DNA of 64,000 nucleotides from Ischnura elegans (GCF_921293095.1 NC_060247.1:109449111-109513110), one strand, 5' to 3'. Shown: positions 11,501-22,900, counted from the first letter of the stretch. The notes: generated by a model not told the origin, from the sequence alone. A program made the numbers and translations.

Positions 11501-12067
11501 AAAACCCACCTAAGAGAAGAAAAACCAAGTTTAGCAATTGGCTCAGAAGATCCTCCAGCAATCATAGCATTAGAAACACAAACAATGTCAGATTATGGTG
11601 TCACAGCTCAAGACAGTCAGTCTTTCAGCACACAAACCTACATGCCACTTGTTCAGGCTGGCCATTATAATAAGTTAAAATCTGCTGGGGTATCACCCAG
11701 CACTTCAGGAAGTAACTTGGGAGGCCATAATGTTCATTCAAGTGAAAAAACTACCTCAAAAGACTCAGGAGACATGGCTAGTGAAAGCAAATCGAATTTA
11801 AATAATACTGGAAAGCCATCCTCTGATGATGATAGCAAATCTAATTTTTCCATTGCAACTATTGAGGACTCAGTGAAGAGGAGTAAGGCAGAAAACTTAA
11901 TATCACATTTATCAACTATTTTAGATAATTATCGGAGCAAGAATGATGATAAAGGTTCTGGATATCAATGTGAATGCTCCTCATCATCTTCTTGTGAAGA
12001 ATTTGTTAATCAGAGACTGAAAGTTATAATATCAATCATCGAAAAACTGAAAGATGAATTGAAGTAA
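8534..12067 (+). CDS. Secreted, largely disordered 1177-residue protein with three cysteine clusters
   Basis: The frame is open from 8294, but the Met at 8534 opens a clear signal peptide (MLLQLFIWAWAFQHLNLCHS, then QPYFYAVQPIPYTGG), with A at -3 of the ATG. I take it as the start. Upstream in-frame sequence is probably intron and 5' UTR; a good acceptor (CTCCATCAG) ends at 8377. After a Pro/Tyr-rich N-terminus comes RVKR at about 120-123, a furin-like site. Cys clusters are CCYCC (about 168-172), a Cys at 213 with CECNC (about 223-227), and CEC with a further Cys (about 1146-1154), followed by a short amphipathic helix at the C-terminus. The 900 residues between are Asn/Ser/Lys-rich, with many N-glycosylation sequons and no recognised domain. 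Most or all of the coding sequence is one exon. I do not recognise the family; extracellular matrix, cuticle or egg-coat roles are guesses. Confidence 0.8.
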   Translation: MLLQLFIWAWAFQHLNLCHSQPYFYAVQPIPYTGGYPIPPPPETFQDSAEVSQGVERSLTEMEEINFPDAVDESLPVYALIQPDPWPQHFVPYIELPVLDRQLIRRCHSYLQGDLSPKSRVKRPISPLQLHDARPVLPAPSPLVQKKPPRIDLRAASRVSLPEQLYDCCYCCRPRDKQRKVEIGVRNPLQPGADELTSTHSMNPLKGSFSGLCGMDDNGNSNCECNCVEIPPGKNLLSNKDPKTKLQKLISDMKANVESKRANRKKLGSSKIFDLSDNTSGKILGGSNNNSDFVSHEIHDTNHDNVPFQHVEQINELGDNSTAGRSNYGINETVEKYNVHGPKIIDITLNPYDNEYQEEELGEEDITVKSGKGYGMVKNVKDFDLELSSQNKAINEANGVNSSSSKDALSNDYQAVTEYAQVTLGSNKQMLSDSPKFLNLTNHSKSPESSLRSAVVSNATVENLFNESSVMRALNTPGNNVGRAGTKVLLKESNYDPTNKNAIASGKTQTPNNSKAQADILRSKTGLSASHNLGHNQNEEIKLLKSLEQQKNAMGSNDTEVLMNKNLSSLLSPDISKFLTDHVGLEKNLNISPQAPMRETNGTPQERKNILSKEQLGVHLTTSGEKAKNEGIIPGFLYANRELDDAAGSTSPIPSIHESKFMNYNNTNSDRNLPSTTVKAGENFPRVSQNDKIYGNENVGQKYLQKQESDITPAGRNVAASMPVSPTNSSDEEIDIYDNPEYTNVKDDGSIEDVTKSDTKNETSESMKKHETTLKENKKSVINSPGKAEILVANQISPFLEDEVSSARSDLEYIRLADKQTLNETIKSQKMTLSHNFTSLRDGESHGQQSLGEPLVNLRGDGTGNQQEVKTSSSGKNAINHVHYEKETVYSSTSTSPDIGHKVIKYPDSVHEMNSSASSLRTSDGRGRDSALKGSNSLGKDSKGYKKTAVQDAEIVEASNPKLIKPAFGERKLRPLHQIQVNEKGVGSDKTHLREEKPSLAIGSEDPPAIIALETQTMSDYGVTAQDSQSFSTQTYMPLVQAGHYNKLKSAGVSPSTSGSNLGGHNVHSSEKTTSKDSGDMASESKSNLNNTGKPSSDDDSKSNFSIATIEDSVKRSKAENLISHLSTILDNYRSKNDDKGSGYQCECSSSSSCEEFVNQRLKVIISIIEKLKDELK

Positions 12068-12437
12068 AATGTGATAATATATCTCATAACATCATGATTT
12101 TGATACTCCACAGCACCACTGCTATTTAGTGAGATAAATTTTAAGGATTGTAATGTTTACTTACCATTTTGGTGAAAAATTGTTACCTTTTATGACAAGC
12201 TAACTGTTTTTTGTATAGGATGTGCTCTCTCTCACTTTCTTTAATGTGAAGTGGCTTACTGTATGACTTGAATCACTTTGGATTCGGAACTGAAAGTATG
12301 GTAGGAGAATATCCTTTACTGTTAGAGAGGTTTTTTTATGACCAAGGACTAGGAAACCACCATTTCCCGCTCCTTCATCAAAACTACAGTCAAAATTCTT
12401 GGCTTAAATTTGAAGGAGAGACCCTCCTGTGTGTGTG

Positions 12438-12443
12438 AATAAA
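12438..12443 (+). terminator. Poly(A) signal AATAAA of the secreted-protein gene
   Basis: Canonical AATAAA about 370 bp after the stop codon at 12065-12067, followed by T/G-containing sequence. It gives a 3' UTR of roughly 390 bp. Confidence 0.55.
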
Positions 12444-12459
12444 ATATGTAGTTTCATAC

Positions 12460-13670
12460 GTGTAACAGGCAGGTGCAGAATAGATTTTGCCATTGCAGAG
12501 AGTGCTTTTTTTGTTCTGATTTGGTGCTCAATGAGAGGTACATGTTGAACAAATTTGCTGAACTGTACTTGAGGACAATATAGTCGTATAATGCAATCAG
12601 TGAATGTTGTGAAGATTGTGATTTCAGTGCCTCCAACATTGAAAGCAGAAGGATAATCAAAAGGATTAGGTTGAGATATTGCTATTGTGTTGAATTTTCT
12701 ATATCCAAAGGGTTAGTGCTCAAATCTTGGTGGCACCAGTGTGGACAACATTTTTTTAAGGGGAGCTGGATTCCTGCTCTGGTGTTTTTTTGGAGGACCC
12801 TTAAACACTATTGCTGCTACTCACTCTCCAGAATCCTACCTATCGCGCATGGGACAAAAATGCAGAGTGCACAACAGGGTGGAGAAAAGGTACATTCGCA
12901 GCAGCCTACCTTGCAAACATGCCAGATGGGCAATAAAAATGTGGTCCCCTCAATTCCTTTTATTAAGAGCAGGTTAATCCTGATGGTGGGCTTCTCCTAC
13001 CTGTATCCATCCCTTATGATGCAAATGATATAAGCTGTTGGCTACCTTCTCCAAATACCATGCCACTCCAGTCTAATATGCATGAGGTAAGATGCTTAAA
13101 GATAAGTTTGCATTGAGGAAGAAAAGTGAGAGGTCTACAATACAGGGGTGGCCCAGATTTGAAAAAGGTAGATTTTATAGTATGCACCCATCCAATTATG
13201 CACAGGTAGTGTCATTGTCTGCTCCTAAATTTATGGGTGTCATTTTGTGAGTGGAGCATTTTGATTTTTCAAGAAAAAAGAAATAGTAAAAAAATGTCAT
13301 TCCTCCATAGTACATTACATATTTGAAAGTGGGCGAATTCTCATTAGGTATCATATCACTACATATGTAGTTCAGATATCTTAAGAGAATCAAATTCATA
13401 TCTGAATAATTTTTTTTATTACTAACTTGCTTTACTACTATTGGTGATGAGATGTCAAAGTTCTTAATTCCTTTGCACAATAGGGAACTTGCATATATTT
13501 CAGATATAATCAATAGCCCCAAAATTATATAAAAATATATGTTTGCATACCTCGGTGAAAGTTTTTTTATTATTTTATGACGTGGTTTGCATTATTTAAT
13601 GCATCAAAGTTCACGAGAATTTTCAAATGCAAGTGAGAAGCGAAAACGCCCGATGATTGGCTGGCAGAAA
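12460..13670. other. Intergenic stretch, nothing recognised
   Basis: Short frames occur but none has coding character, splice signals or a recognisable product. I see no repeat termini here. Confidence 0.4.
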
Positions 13671-13672
13671 AG

Positions 13673-15850
13673 TGACGTCATAGTTCAGTACGAGGCACGG
13701 CGGCACGGCCATAGTATAGGTTGCATGCTTGAATACATGCGACGGCATGGTTATGATTCATTTATTGAAGTGCAGACTTATCGGAGTTGTTCATTGTGAC
13801 TTCAGGGCTATTATTTGATCTATTTCTCCTCCATTGAAAGCGATAGATTGCGTAAAGATGATCATCTTGCCTCGTAAGAATAACCATATGCCTTCGAAGG
13901 CATATGGTTATTCTTACGCTGATCCTAGCAAGCTTCCTGTTACTGATTCCATCATGATAACAGGGTATTTTAGTGAAACTGTAGACTTCGTCGGCTCGGA
14001 AAGTCGATGCCGAGAAATGGAAAGGTAGCTGATGTGCATCTGTAATGTTTTATAGTTCATAACAAAGTGAGACTTGCGTATAATATTGGCGAAAGCGTGT
14101 ACTCATGTGAAATGTGTATTCTTTTGGCAGTCCGGTAGAGTCTTATGGTGAACCAACACAATTACCATCTTAGTGACTAAAAACCCCGAAGCCACTTCCT
14201 ATTCTGCAGAAAGAATCGGTTAATCGCACTTCGATCAATATAATAAACACAACGTCTTCAGGTGTTAATAATAGTTACTTTTGAAATGAAATACTTCCTA
14301 AATTAGCATTAAAATGTGCATGTTTTCCAAACAGAGTCTTTAATACATTTTGGGAGCTTTTCTCACGATATATCTGAAACCTTCTCTAAAGGCGAGCTCA
14401 TCGTCATTGCGATCGGTTGTCACTTAAAAATTCCGTATCGGAAATCCTAGAGGGATGACTTTCGACGATGACCGTGATCACCTGCACTCTCACTATCACT
14501 GGAACCCGTGGTGAAAATATCATCCCAATCCAATTTCTATTTGGTTTTAACTGGGGAAAGAGCAACATAGAACTGCACATTCTTTGGGCAACTTTGGGTT
14601 TGACTTTCCCTCAAACACCCCATTTCCCCTGTGGTGCACATCAGTCCTATCTTTATACGATGGCCTGACAACCTTTAAATGGATCCTTGGTTTATCCTGA
14701 CAACCAACTAAATGGAAATTGCTGATCCACACATGTCCATTCTTATCTCCATAATTTCCAAATCAAAGGCCGCGGAACATTCCTCTTGTGACTCAACTTT
14801 TTTTTGAAAAGCAAGCAACGGCGCAGAATAAAATCAAAGAATGCTGCGATTCATTTTTTGTGACCACCTCTGGATTCCATTCTTTTTCCATCTACAACTT
14901 CCTTTATCTTTCGGGGTAAACTATGGGACAAGATAATGTTTAAATATTTTCATTAATTTATAACAAAATATAAGTTCTAAAAATACCCAAAAGCCATTTT
15001 ATTGATCCGCACTGATGAGTGTAAATTAATGTGGAAGATGAATGCTGTAGACGTAGTAGTTCATGAAGTTGACAAAACAGCTAATTTTTCGGTGCGCTGA
15101 GTCATTTATTGCACTGACCGTGTCTACATTTTTCAATTTTTTTGTAATAGAATAAATCAGAATTTAGGATAAAATTTCCTTTAAAATGACATATAGTTCA
15201 TTTTCATAGCATGTAGTGAAGCCAGGATATAAATTTGCAAAGTACAGCGGCACATCATTTTGACGCCGACAGTAGAAGAAAACGCTGTCTTCTTGGCTGG
15301 CACTCGAATGCATGAGGATCAATGTTGCTCTATATTTTCATATTTCCTCCCTTGATTTTAAACATCATGGAATTTTCTATGTCCTTCCGTAACTGAAATT
15401 GAACAAGTGCCATAAATAATTTGAGTCCATCGTAGCCATCGAGAAACACCTATCTCGATTTTAGTTCGGAAGTTGAGTTTTTATTCTACGGCGGCCGAAT
15501 TATCGAAAAATCTCAGTTTCAAGTTATTCAGTCGATGAAATATGGAAATATTATTTATATTAAAGTTATCTTCGCTCACATAGCACACGGGTTTATCATT
15601 CCGTGTATTATACTCTTATTTTTCCGTAACGCTCATCCCGACAGACGGCATGCATCGAGGCTTTTCTTCTAATTTCCTCCGTGGGAATGCAGACGAAAAT
15701 TTTTTCTGGGGTGTTATTGCACAGAGGAACAATGCACCACTTGTAATTTTTCCTTATTTCACCCACGTCCTCCTTTAAACGCAACGTGGCTCTTCCAAAC
15801 CTGCAGTTACTGGGCTTGGATCTTGGACTCGTACTGAACTATGACGTCAC
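13673..15850. repeat. Possible element bounded by 23-bp perfect inverted repeats containing CRE
   Basis: GTGACGTCATAGTTCAGTAC at 13673 continues with GAG, and the exact 23-base reverse complement lies at about 15828-15850. Both copies contain the ATF/CREB palindrome TGACGTCA and sit next to similar CGCCC-rich flanks. The 2.1 kb between has no transposase I can recognise. It could be a non-autonomous DNA transposon with sub-terminal repeats or two solo copies of a short repeat. Confidence 0.35.
13873..13918. repeat. Perfect 46-bp palindrome
   Basis: CGTAAGAATAACCATATGCC runs into TTCGAA at the centre and is followed by its exact reverse complement. Both arms are 23 bases with no spacer and no mismatch. 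The flanking bases do not pair. Confidence 0.9.
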
Positions 15851-15959
15851 AGCCAAAGATTAGTGGGGGCGGTATTTTTTAGCCCGCGAAACTCGGGCGA
15901 CTTTTGGGAGTCATTTTCTAGGGTATAAACTGAATTTTAAGCGGAAAAAAGTATATTGC

Positions 15960-16744
15960 GGTACTAAGTGTTTACTGTAATATATCAGCATACTGTTTAT
16001 AAAACGTATGCAATTTCCCTATTATCTTATTATAGTGATATCTCTGGAGTTGGTCGTATCCAAAGATCTTGGAATATGTGTTGCATTCCTCTAACCTCAC
16101 TTTCATGCAAACAAATTGTGCAGTCGACCATTTCCTGTGGTACAGAATTCAGAGATGTGATGATGCCATTGACTTATTGAGAGTGTGATAGATTATGCAG
16201 TGTATTATCTTAAATGTATTAGTGAGAGATTGCATTTGAATTTGCTTGCAGTGGGAACCTATTTTCTCATACATATATTTCCTAAAATTTCATTTCAGAT
16301 TGAACTGTGTAACCCCATTCTTTGTGGAGAAATGTGCCTGTCAACTCATTGCAGAGAGGTATTACTGGATATGAATTCTCGTTCAAATCGACTTTTTGAA
16401 AATACACTTAATGTTTTATAGTGATCTTTCAATCATAATGATCTGTGTCGTATTTAAAACTACATATGTAAGATGGCATATACTGTAGACCAATTTACAC
16501 TAGATAAAATGATAATTTTGTGCAGGGGCACGGCTAGGAATTAAGGCTAAGAGGAGTTTTTAGGTGCAACTAATACTAGGAGGTCTAGAGGGTATGGAAT
16601 ACCTGCCAGGGTAAGCGGAAGGTGTGGGGTCCCTCCCCTAAAAAATCTTTAAGACAAATGTTTCAAAATGTTGAGTTTTACGGCTTTCTTAGGGATATTT
16701 TGGTGCTCCTTACACTATTATTTAGGTACTATTAATCCAACTAA
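15960..16744. other. Intergenic stretch, nothing recognised
   Basis: Short frames only. The C-rich text at about 16620-16640 resembles the G/C-run interior of local MITEs but no termini are clear. Confidence 0.35.
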
Positions 16745-17128
16745 CCCTTTCCTGCTACGGCCTACAATAGGGTAGTTTCCTTCATCAAAGAAAACGAAAG
16801 GCATTGACTGCGATTTGTTACACAACATTAGTGTATTCATAATATAAAAATTATTTGGTTTTAGAAATTCCAGTTTAGACAAATGTTAATGGTCAATTTT
16901 AACATCATTTGAGGAGGAGTGGCACTAAGGACTCCCTAAGCTGGGTCTCAGGCTGGGCCTGAATGCATCAGATAATTGCTACCTCAGCGGTCACTTCCCT
17001 TCCCTCGCATCGGCCAGAGCTGTCATCAGGTCCTTTGCATTGAAAAATCCACCACAGATATACCCGACGCCAGGTGGTCTGCATATGAAAATGCCCGTCG
17101 GCTCCCCCCGATGTCTGGCGTGAAAGGG
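16745..17128. mobile_element. piggyBac-like MITE (CCCTTT...AAAGGG, TTAA flank) with nested fragment
   Basis: The left end CCCTTTCCTGC is preceded by CTAA and the right end GCGTGAAAGGG is followed by TTAA. TTAA targets and CCCTTT-like termini are typical of piggyBac superfamily elements. The interior has no transposase. A truncated copy of the AATAGGGTAGTTTCC family (16766-16912) occupies the left third. Confidence 0.5.
16766..16912 (+). mobile_element. Truncated copy of the AATAGGGTRGTTTCCT element
   Basis: Matches the first ~150 bp of the element at 42934-43530 (same terminus, then TCATCAAAGAAAACGAAAGG and TTAGTGTATTCAT). The other end is missing. Confidence 0.65.
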
Positions 17129-17132
17129 TTAA

Positions 17133-18966
17133 GTAAAATGGTTTATCCCTCGAAACTCCCCTTGCTACACCACTGATTTAGTGTGGACCCCTACTAGGTA
17201 CTGCTGGGGGTTTACTTCACAGGCCCTTGCACTCCCTTGTGCCCATCCTGGCACAGCTACTAGAGCATCATGCTTCTTTGTTTATGAAGGGCCAAGGCCC
17301 CACTTCATACAGTAATAAATGAGACAAAAATATAACTCATACTATCAATAAACCTTCTCATGTTTTACAAGAAGCCTAAGGAAACATTTTTATGGCATTG
17401 CATTTCAAACTCACTCGCCATGCACTTATCAGACAATGCACTCAATTTTTAGTTGTATTCACAATGCCAATTTATTTTTGTTCTTTCAGGTTGTAGTTGA
17501 AATCTGTTACTGTCGATTCAAAAAGAAAAATGTAAGATTATTCAGCAAAAATGTGATTTATAATTAGGATATGCAAGTCATAAAAGGCTATTGAATGTAA
17601 GAATTCTGGAGAACCTGCCTTGTGAACCTGCAAAATAAATGCTTTGAGCAATTTTATCTAGTTTAGGAGCCTGATCATTTTATTTTTAATACATTTTAGT
17701 GGAAAGATTACACTATAATATTCTAATATACCTCTACCTTATTAATTTAATACTTGTTTTCTCCAATGAAAACGTCTTTCATTTCTTTTCTCTGTTTAGT
17801 TTATGAGTGATGAATAGACACCACTTTCCTCCATTAAACTATATTTCTGACAAATGCAATGTTTACGTTTTTATTCACTTATGTGATCATTTCCATCCAT
17901 TTATTAATGTTGATATGTAATTATTTGCTTATGAAATTGTAACTTAATGAAAACTTACTAAGTAGGTAATTGCAAACATAAAATGTAGACTAAATTATTC
18001 ATTGCTTATGTATGGTTGAGCTGGTACCTTTTGGGGAAATGTGTGCACAGTGCTGCGTAGTTGGGCCGGTAGGATGTACCCCCTAAAATCCAAATTTGTT
18101 ATAAGCATACCGGCTAGACTCCCTTTTTAAATCCGTGAAAAATAGCCCTACTGAGTAAATTGTCCAATGTATTTCAGAAAGAAAAATCGGAAATGATTAT
18201 TTACTTGTTCAGAGTTATCTCGTGGCACAACTTGGAACTAATATAAGAGTTGGAGTTTGACATTTCAATCGCGGCTGGATGTATAATGTAATGTTCAGCT
18301 GCTGGCAAATTTTGATGAGTACTGCCTAATTTTTTTTCCCAACTACAGCACTGTGTATGCAATAAAAACCTGTAACTCTGTTAATTCTAGGGTTTCAAGT
18401 TGGGTAAAAATCAGGACTTCATCACCAATTATGCTCAATTTAAAAACTGGAACAAATATCAAAGCCAAAACTTAAAATCAACAGGTATCATTAAAGAAAA
18501 TATCAATATTTGTAGAGGTACCTCAATGCCAAGGCTTTCCATGTCCTGATAGCCATGCCAGGCCATAGTGAAACAAGGATCCTGAAATGGGGGGTTGGGG
18601 GGGGGATTTACAGGAGATTGCAGGGGTGTATGGAAAACACCCCAGGGCAAAGGGGAGGTCCTACCTTTGCTTCTTTTAAAAGCTCAAAGGAGGGGTTGTA
18701 ACCCTGAAAACCCCTCATGGCTACGCCACTGACACCAGGGATCTCAGGCTGGGACCTCAGCCAGGTGATGGACTCTTACAGGTGATGGAACTTTGAAGCT
18801 GTGGCTCAAGAACACTGACCATTACATTATCCATCCATTAGTTACCAGGCCATAGTGGGTGGGGAGAAGGTGTCGAGGGGTTTATAGCCCCCCCATAAAT
18901 TTTTGTAAGATACCATTTTAGTCATCATTAGGATCAGTACTCATCAAGCAGTGAAGAAAAAAATTG
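17133..18966. other. Intergenic stretch; MITE right end at about 18722-18732
   Basis: AT-rich without a credible gene. GGCTACGCCACTG at about 18720-18732 after G/C-rich runs (18590-18720) is the right end of a CAGTGGCGTAAC-type MITE whose left end I cannot place. Confidence 0.35.
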
Positions 18967-19065
18967 TCTTTAAGAGAGGTTCAAGCATCTTGAAGGTCAA
19001 CTCAGCTACAAGTTTTAATAATTATTACCTGTTGACCTTCAAGATGCTTGAACCTCTCTTAAAGA
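18967..19065. repeat. Perfect 35-bp inverted repeat with 29-bp loop
   Basis: The left arm 18967-19001 (TCTTTAAGAGAGGTTCAAGC then ATCTTGAAGGTCAAC) is the exact reverse complement of 19031-19065, with the loop at 19002-19030. A transcript from either strand would fold into a long perfect hairpin. Confidence 0.9.
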
Positions 19066-19786
19066 AAATTTTGGAGAATAGCATATTAGAGTAACTTGCA
19101 TCTCATATATCTTTGGGGATGGGGGACCGGAGAGGGGGTAGACTGAGACTTCATCCATCAAAATGATAATCGGTAAACAGTGTATCAACATAAATGTTTT
19201 TGCTTTGTTACTGTAGATACTGTCAGAGCTGAATGTTAACTTGCGATTATAACTGGATATAAATGGATAAAATGTTGTTTAATCGAATCCGTAAATTGCA
19301 GTTCCTTTCTGCAATTTTTGAAAACTTCATTAAATTCAAGGAAAGAGCAGTGGTGCCACGATTAGCATCGCCGGAATGCATTTTCCTTAACTTTTTTTAC
19401 AAGTGAAATAATGTTCGGGGTGGTTTACAATTTCAAGTTACATCTTCATATTTAAAAATAAATTTTTGCTTTGGTTACGAATGTATATTTTAGAAATTTT
19501 GAGGCACCAAAGTTAATAAAATTGTTATTTGACTATTATATCTTTTCGTAACTGTTCTGGCACCATGACACCACTGGGAAAGAGAAATACAATATGTATT
19601 AACACTGGGAAATTTTACGTGACTCAACTATGATAACGTAAAGCGATTCGTATCAATCTTTTATTTTCATTCTCTCACTCAAAATTCGCACTTCGTGGTG
19701 CATAGGAAGGTTGGGTAGTGGCTCTGTGAGCTTGCATTTTCATATTTTCCCGCTACCGCAGAGCTGACGTCGCAAACTATCGACTG

Positions 19787-19803
19787 TATCGATAGAATCG
19801 ATA
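19787..19803 (+). promoter_or_regulatory. DREF-type elements (TATCGATA, ATCGATA) upstream of MAK16
   Basis: TATCGATA at 19787-19794 is followed by ATCGATA at 19797-19803, and a further AAAATCGATTTT lies at about 19827. TATCGATA is the DRE bound by DREF in insect housekeeping promoters. The cluster lies 160-180 bp ahead of the MAK16 start codon, where a promoter is expected. Confidence 0.6.
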
Positions 19804-19878
19804 CTAACGTTATCTCAATCCACTCGAAAATCGATTTTCCTCCATGAAAAGCCATGTGCGTGTTCGTTAGTTGTCAAC

Positions 19879-19905
19879 ATGAAGTGGAATTGTAGCAGAA
19901 ATTAA
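19879..19905 (+). CDS. Possible short upstream ORF in the MAK16 leader
   Basis: An ATG at 19879 opens eight codons (MKWNCSRN) and stops at 19905, 59 bp ahead of the MAK16 ATG. It would count as a uORF only if transcription starts upstream of it, as the DRE position suggests. Confidence 0.25.
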   Translation: MKWNCSRN

Positions 19906-19964
19906 CGTACAAGAAAGTTACAGATTTATTTTATTGGGTGCAGGCTGTCAATTTCTTTTCCATC

Positions 19965-22900
19965 ATGCAGCACGATGATGTAAGTTCTATGCATGTGCTC
20001 GAAGTTCCTTGATTAGCACTGTTTAGTTGTTATTTCGCGGCCTACGAAACTTAACGCCTATTCTCTTCTTTCGGCAGGTTGTCTGGAGTATTATCAACAA
20101 CTCCTTTTGCTCATTCAAAGTCAAGTATGTGCTTTCATCGTTATGCTCATGCCTTTTTTTGTAGGTTGATCGTGCTAATCGTAATTTACTTTGCAGCACC
20201 AAAACACAACGATTTTGTCGTCACGAGGATAATTTAACCGGTTTGTGTGGTCGAGCAACATGTCCTCTAGCAAATAGCCAGTATGCTACAATTAAAGAGG
20301 AAAAAGGAATAATTTATTTGTACATGAGGACTGCGGAGAGGTAAATTTCATTGTGATCTTGCCATGTATTCTGTTTTCTTCGGTTGCCTTCTGAGGCATG
20401 AATGTCAATTTTGCTTGCAATTTTGTCCGTTTCAGAATTGCCTTTCCATCTAAGGCGTGGGAAAAAGTTAAGCTTTCGAGGAATTTTGAGAAAGCTATTC
20501 ATCAGATAAATGAAAACCTCTTGTATTGGCATCCATACATCAAACAGAAATGCAAGCAGCGGTTTGTGAAGATTACCCAGTATTTAATTCGAATGAGAAA
20601 ACTCAGTCTCCGGCGCCAGTAAGTACTCATTGAATTGTACCTTTGATTTTGTATTTTGGATGGAGGTAATATGTAAGTTTCACTATTCGCTGAGCAATCT
20701 CCAGGATAATTATTTATGGAGTATTTTCAAATAATCATGCTTTATGGTGTCCAACAAATTCTGGCAAGAAATTTCTCTGCTCTGCAATCAGCTTTACTGA
20801 TGTAAAAAATGACTGCTATTGGAGCAAAAAGCAATCCTCCATCCTACTCAAAGCAATTAAATTTTTAAGTTACTATTTTTTTTACATTTTTGTAAAGGAA
20901 TATGTATGTAAAAAGTATTTGGTAGATGTAAGCTTCCATATGTAGAATCATGTAATCATTTTTGAAATACCTACCCATGTAGCTATTGCATAGAAATTTC
21001 TACCTTTTGTAGCTCCAACCCTAGAAATTTAATCACAGTGATATAGTTACCATGTTCTTGAAGTTGCTATAATTACTGAAAGAGTGGGTTTTGTGCACTT
21101 GTTTATATGTTGAATGACTATTTAGTGAGCATTGGGCTGGAATGATGGCTTGTGTGTTTGCTTCCCCTCGTGTAAGCTCCTGTATCAATTCCAGCAATGG
21201 TGGACTATTTTCTGTACTACTGAGAGTAATGCTATGCTTGGGAGAAAGCCATTATCAGTTTCATGTCCTATATTGTCTAATTTTCTATTTCCAGGATCAG
21301 GAAGTAGAGAGTTATTTGGTGTTATTTTCGTGTCAATAGCATTTAGTTTTCATTTTTAGTAATTCCCTATAAACCTATTTCAAACGTTATGGAATCGGCA
21401 GCATTAATGTCACTTTTGATGTCATTGTTAGGAAGAAATTGATACCACTTCAGAGGAAAATTGAGAGGAGAGAAAGGAGAAGAGAGGAGAAGGCTTTGAT
21501 AGCTGCTCGTCTTGACAACGCCATTGAAAAGCAACTTTTGCAGAGATTAAAGAAGGGAGTGGTAAGTTAGATTTTGTTATTAATGTACATAGTTCGTCAA
21601 GTAATGTTAGTTCATTTGGCATCATATATAAAAATCTTGGCCACATTAATGTACTTTAAATTACTTAAAAAGTTTGCATGATTAAAGTGAATATCAACAT
21701 GATTTTTGAGTGTATAGGATTAACTCCTTTCCAAATGAGAATATTTTTCTACCTCATAGTCATCTTGAAATCAGACTCAATGTAAAACATTAGGGTGACC
21801 ACCTCTATTGAATTTAACCTTAAATGAATGTGAATGATTTTAAAGTGGTGCTATTTGCATTTTACCACTCCAGTTTGTCTATATATCATCAAAAGCTTTG
21901 TGAAAATTATTAATTATATTGTTAATTGCATTGATTAGAAGTAGGATGTTAATCATGTTGTAAAATAGATACTGTATTTCTCCGAATATAGTCCCCCCCC
22001 CTTATTTTGAGGCTTCTGGAAAAGTTAAAAAAAAAATGCGTTTGAATATAGTCCCCCCCCCCCTTACTTTTGTCACAGGCATTTTTGGAAAAAAAAGGGG
22101 GGACTATATTTAGACATATATGGTAAATAGATTATCACAAAAATGTTGAAGCTGGTTTTGAAACCCAAATTTTGCACACTGTAAGAAAGGTTATTTTTCA
22201 TTGGTTTTAATAGAGAGTTCTTCATGGATTAATATGCCTTACAATTTTCAGTATGGTGACATCTACAATTTCCCTCAAACTGCTTTTGATAATGCGCTGA
22301 ATGAAGAAGAGGTGGATAGTGAGGTGGAGGAAGTGGAGCAAGAGGTAAGTCTTTCTATTTTTAAAATTACTCTTGTAGGTTGAGTGACAAAACTGAAGTT
22401 ATTCCAATTACTTCATTGCTAGCCATTTTATGCATGTTCTGATGTCTTTTCTGAGTCTTTAAATTGGTTTGGACAAATTTTCTGTCAAAGAAGGAGTAAG
22501 CATGCATTTTTTCGATACCAAGTACGTACATTTGTACCAGACTTCACATTATCACAGTTTGGGAAAACTCTATTGATGTGATTTTGCTTTGATACATTAT
22601 CATGATGCTTTGAAATGGTAACTGTTCAGTAAAGATCTGATATGAGTGCCGAGTATCCCTGGAAAAGCACATGGTATAACACAAACTTTTACTAGCTAAT
22701 ATACAGTGAAAATAGTTTCTTTTTCCAGTTATCATGGCATGATAATTGGCTTATTTATCCAGAAGTTAATGAATCGTTTCATCAGTTATAAATTAAGAAA
22801 TGAATACATATATATATTGGAGTACTAAATATAGCTGATGGGAAAAAATACCCCAGAAGTAGCATCAAATTTTTGTGGACTGTGATAACTCAACCATGGA

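Noticed and set aside
12671-13033. 120-codon plus-strand frame after the secreted-protein gene
   Set aside because: No homology recognised and it overlaps another frame of equal quality.
13587-14028. Short plus-strand frames around the palindrome
   Set aside because: They read through a perfect palindrome and a candidate repeat end; no coding character.
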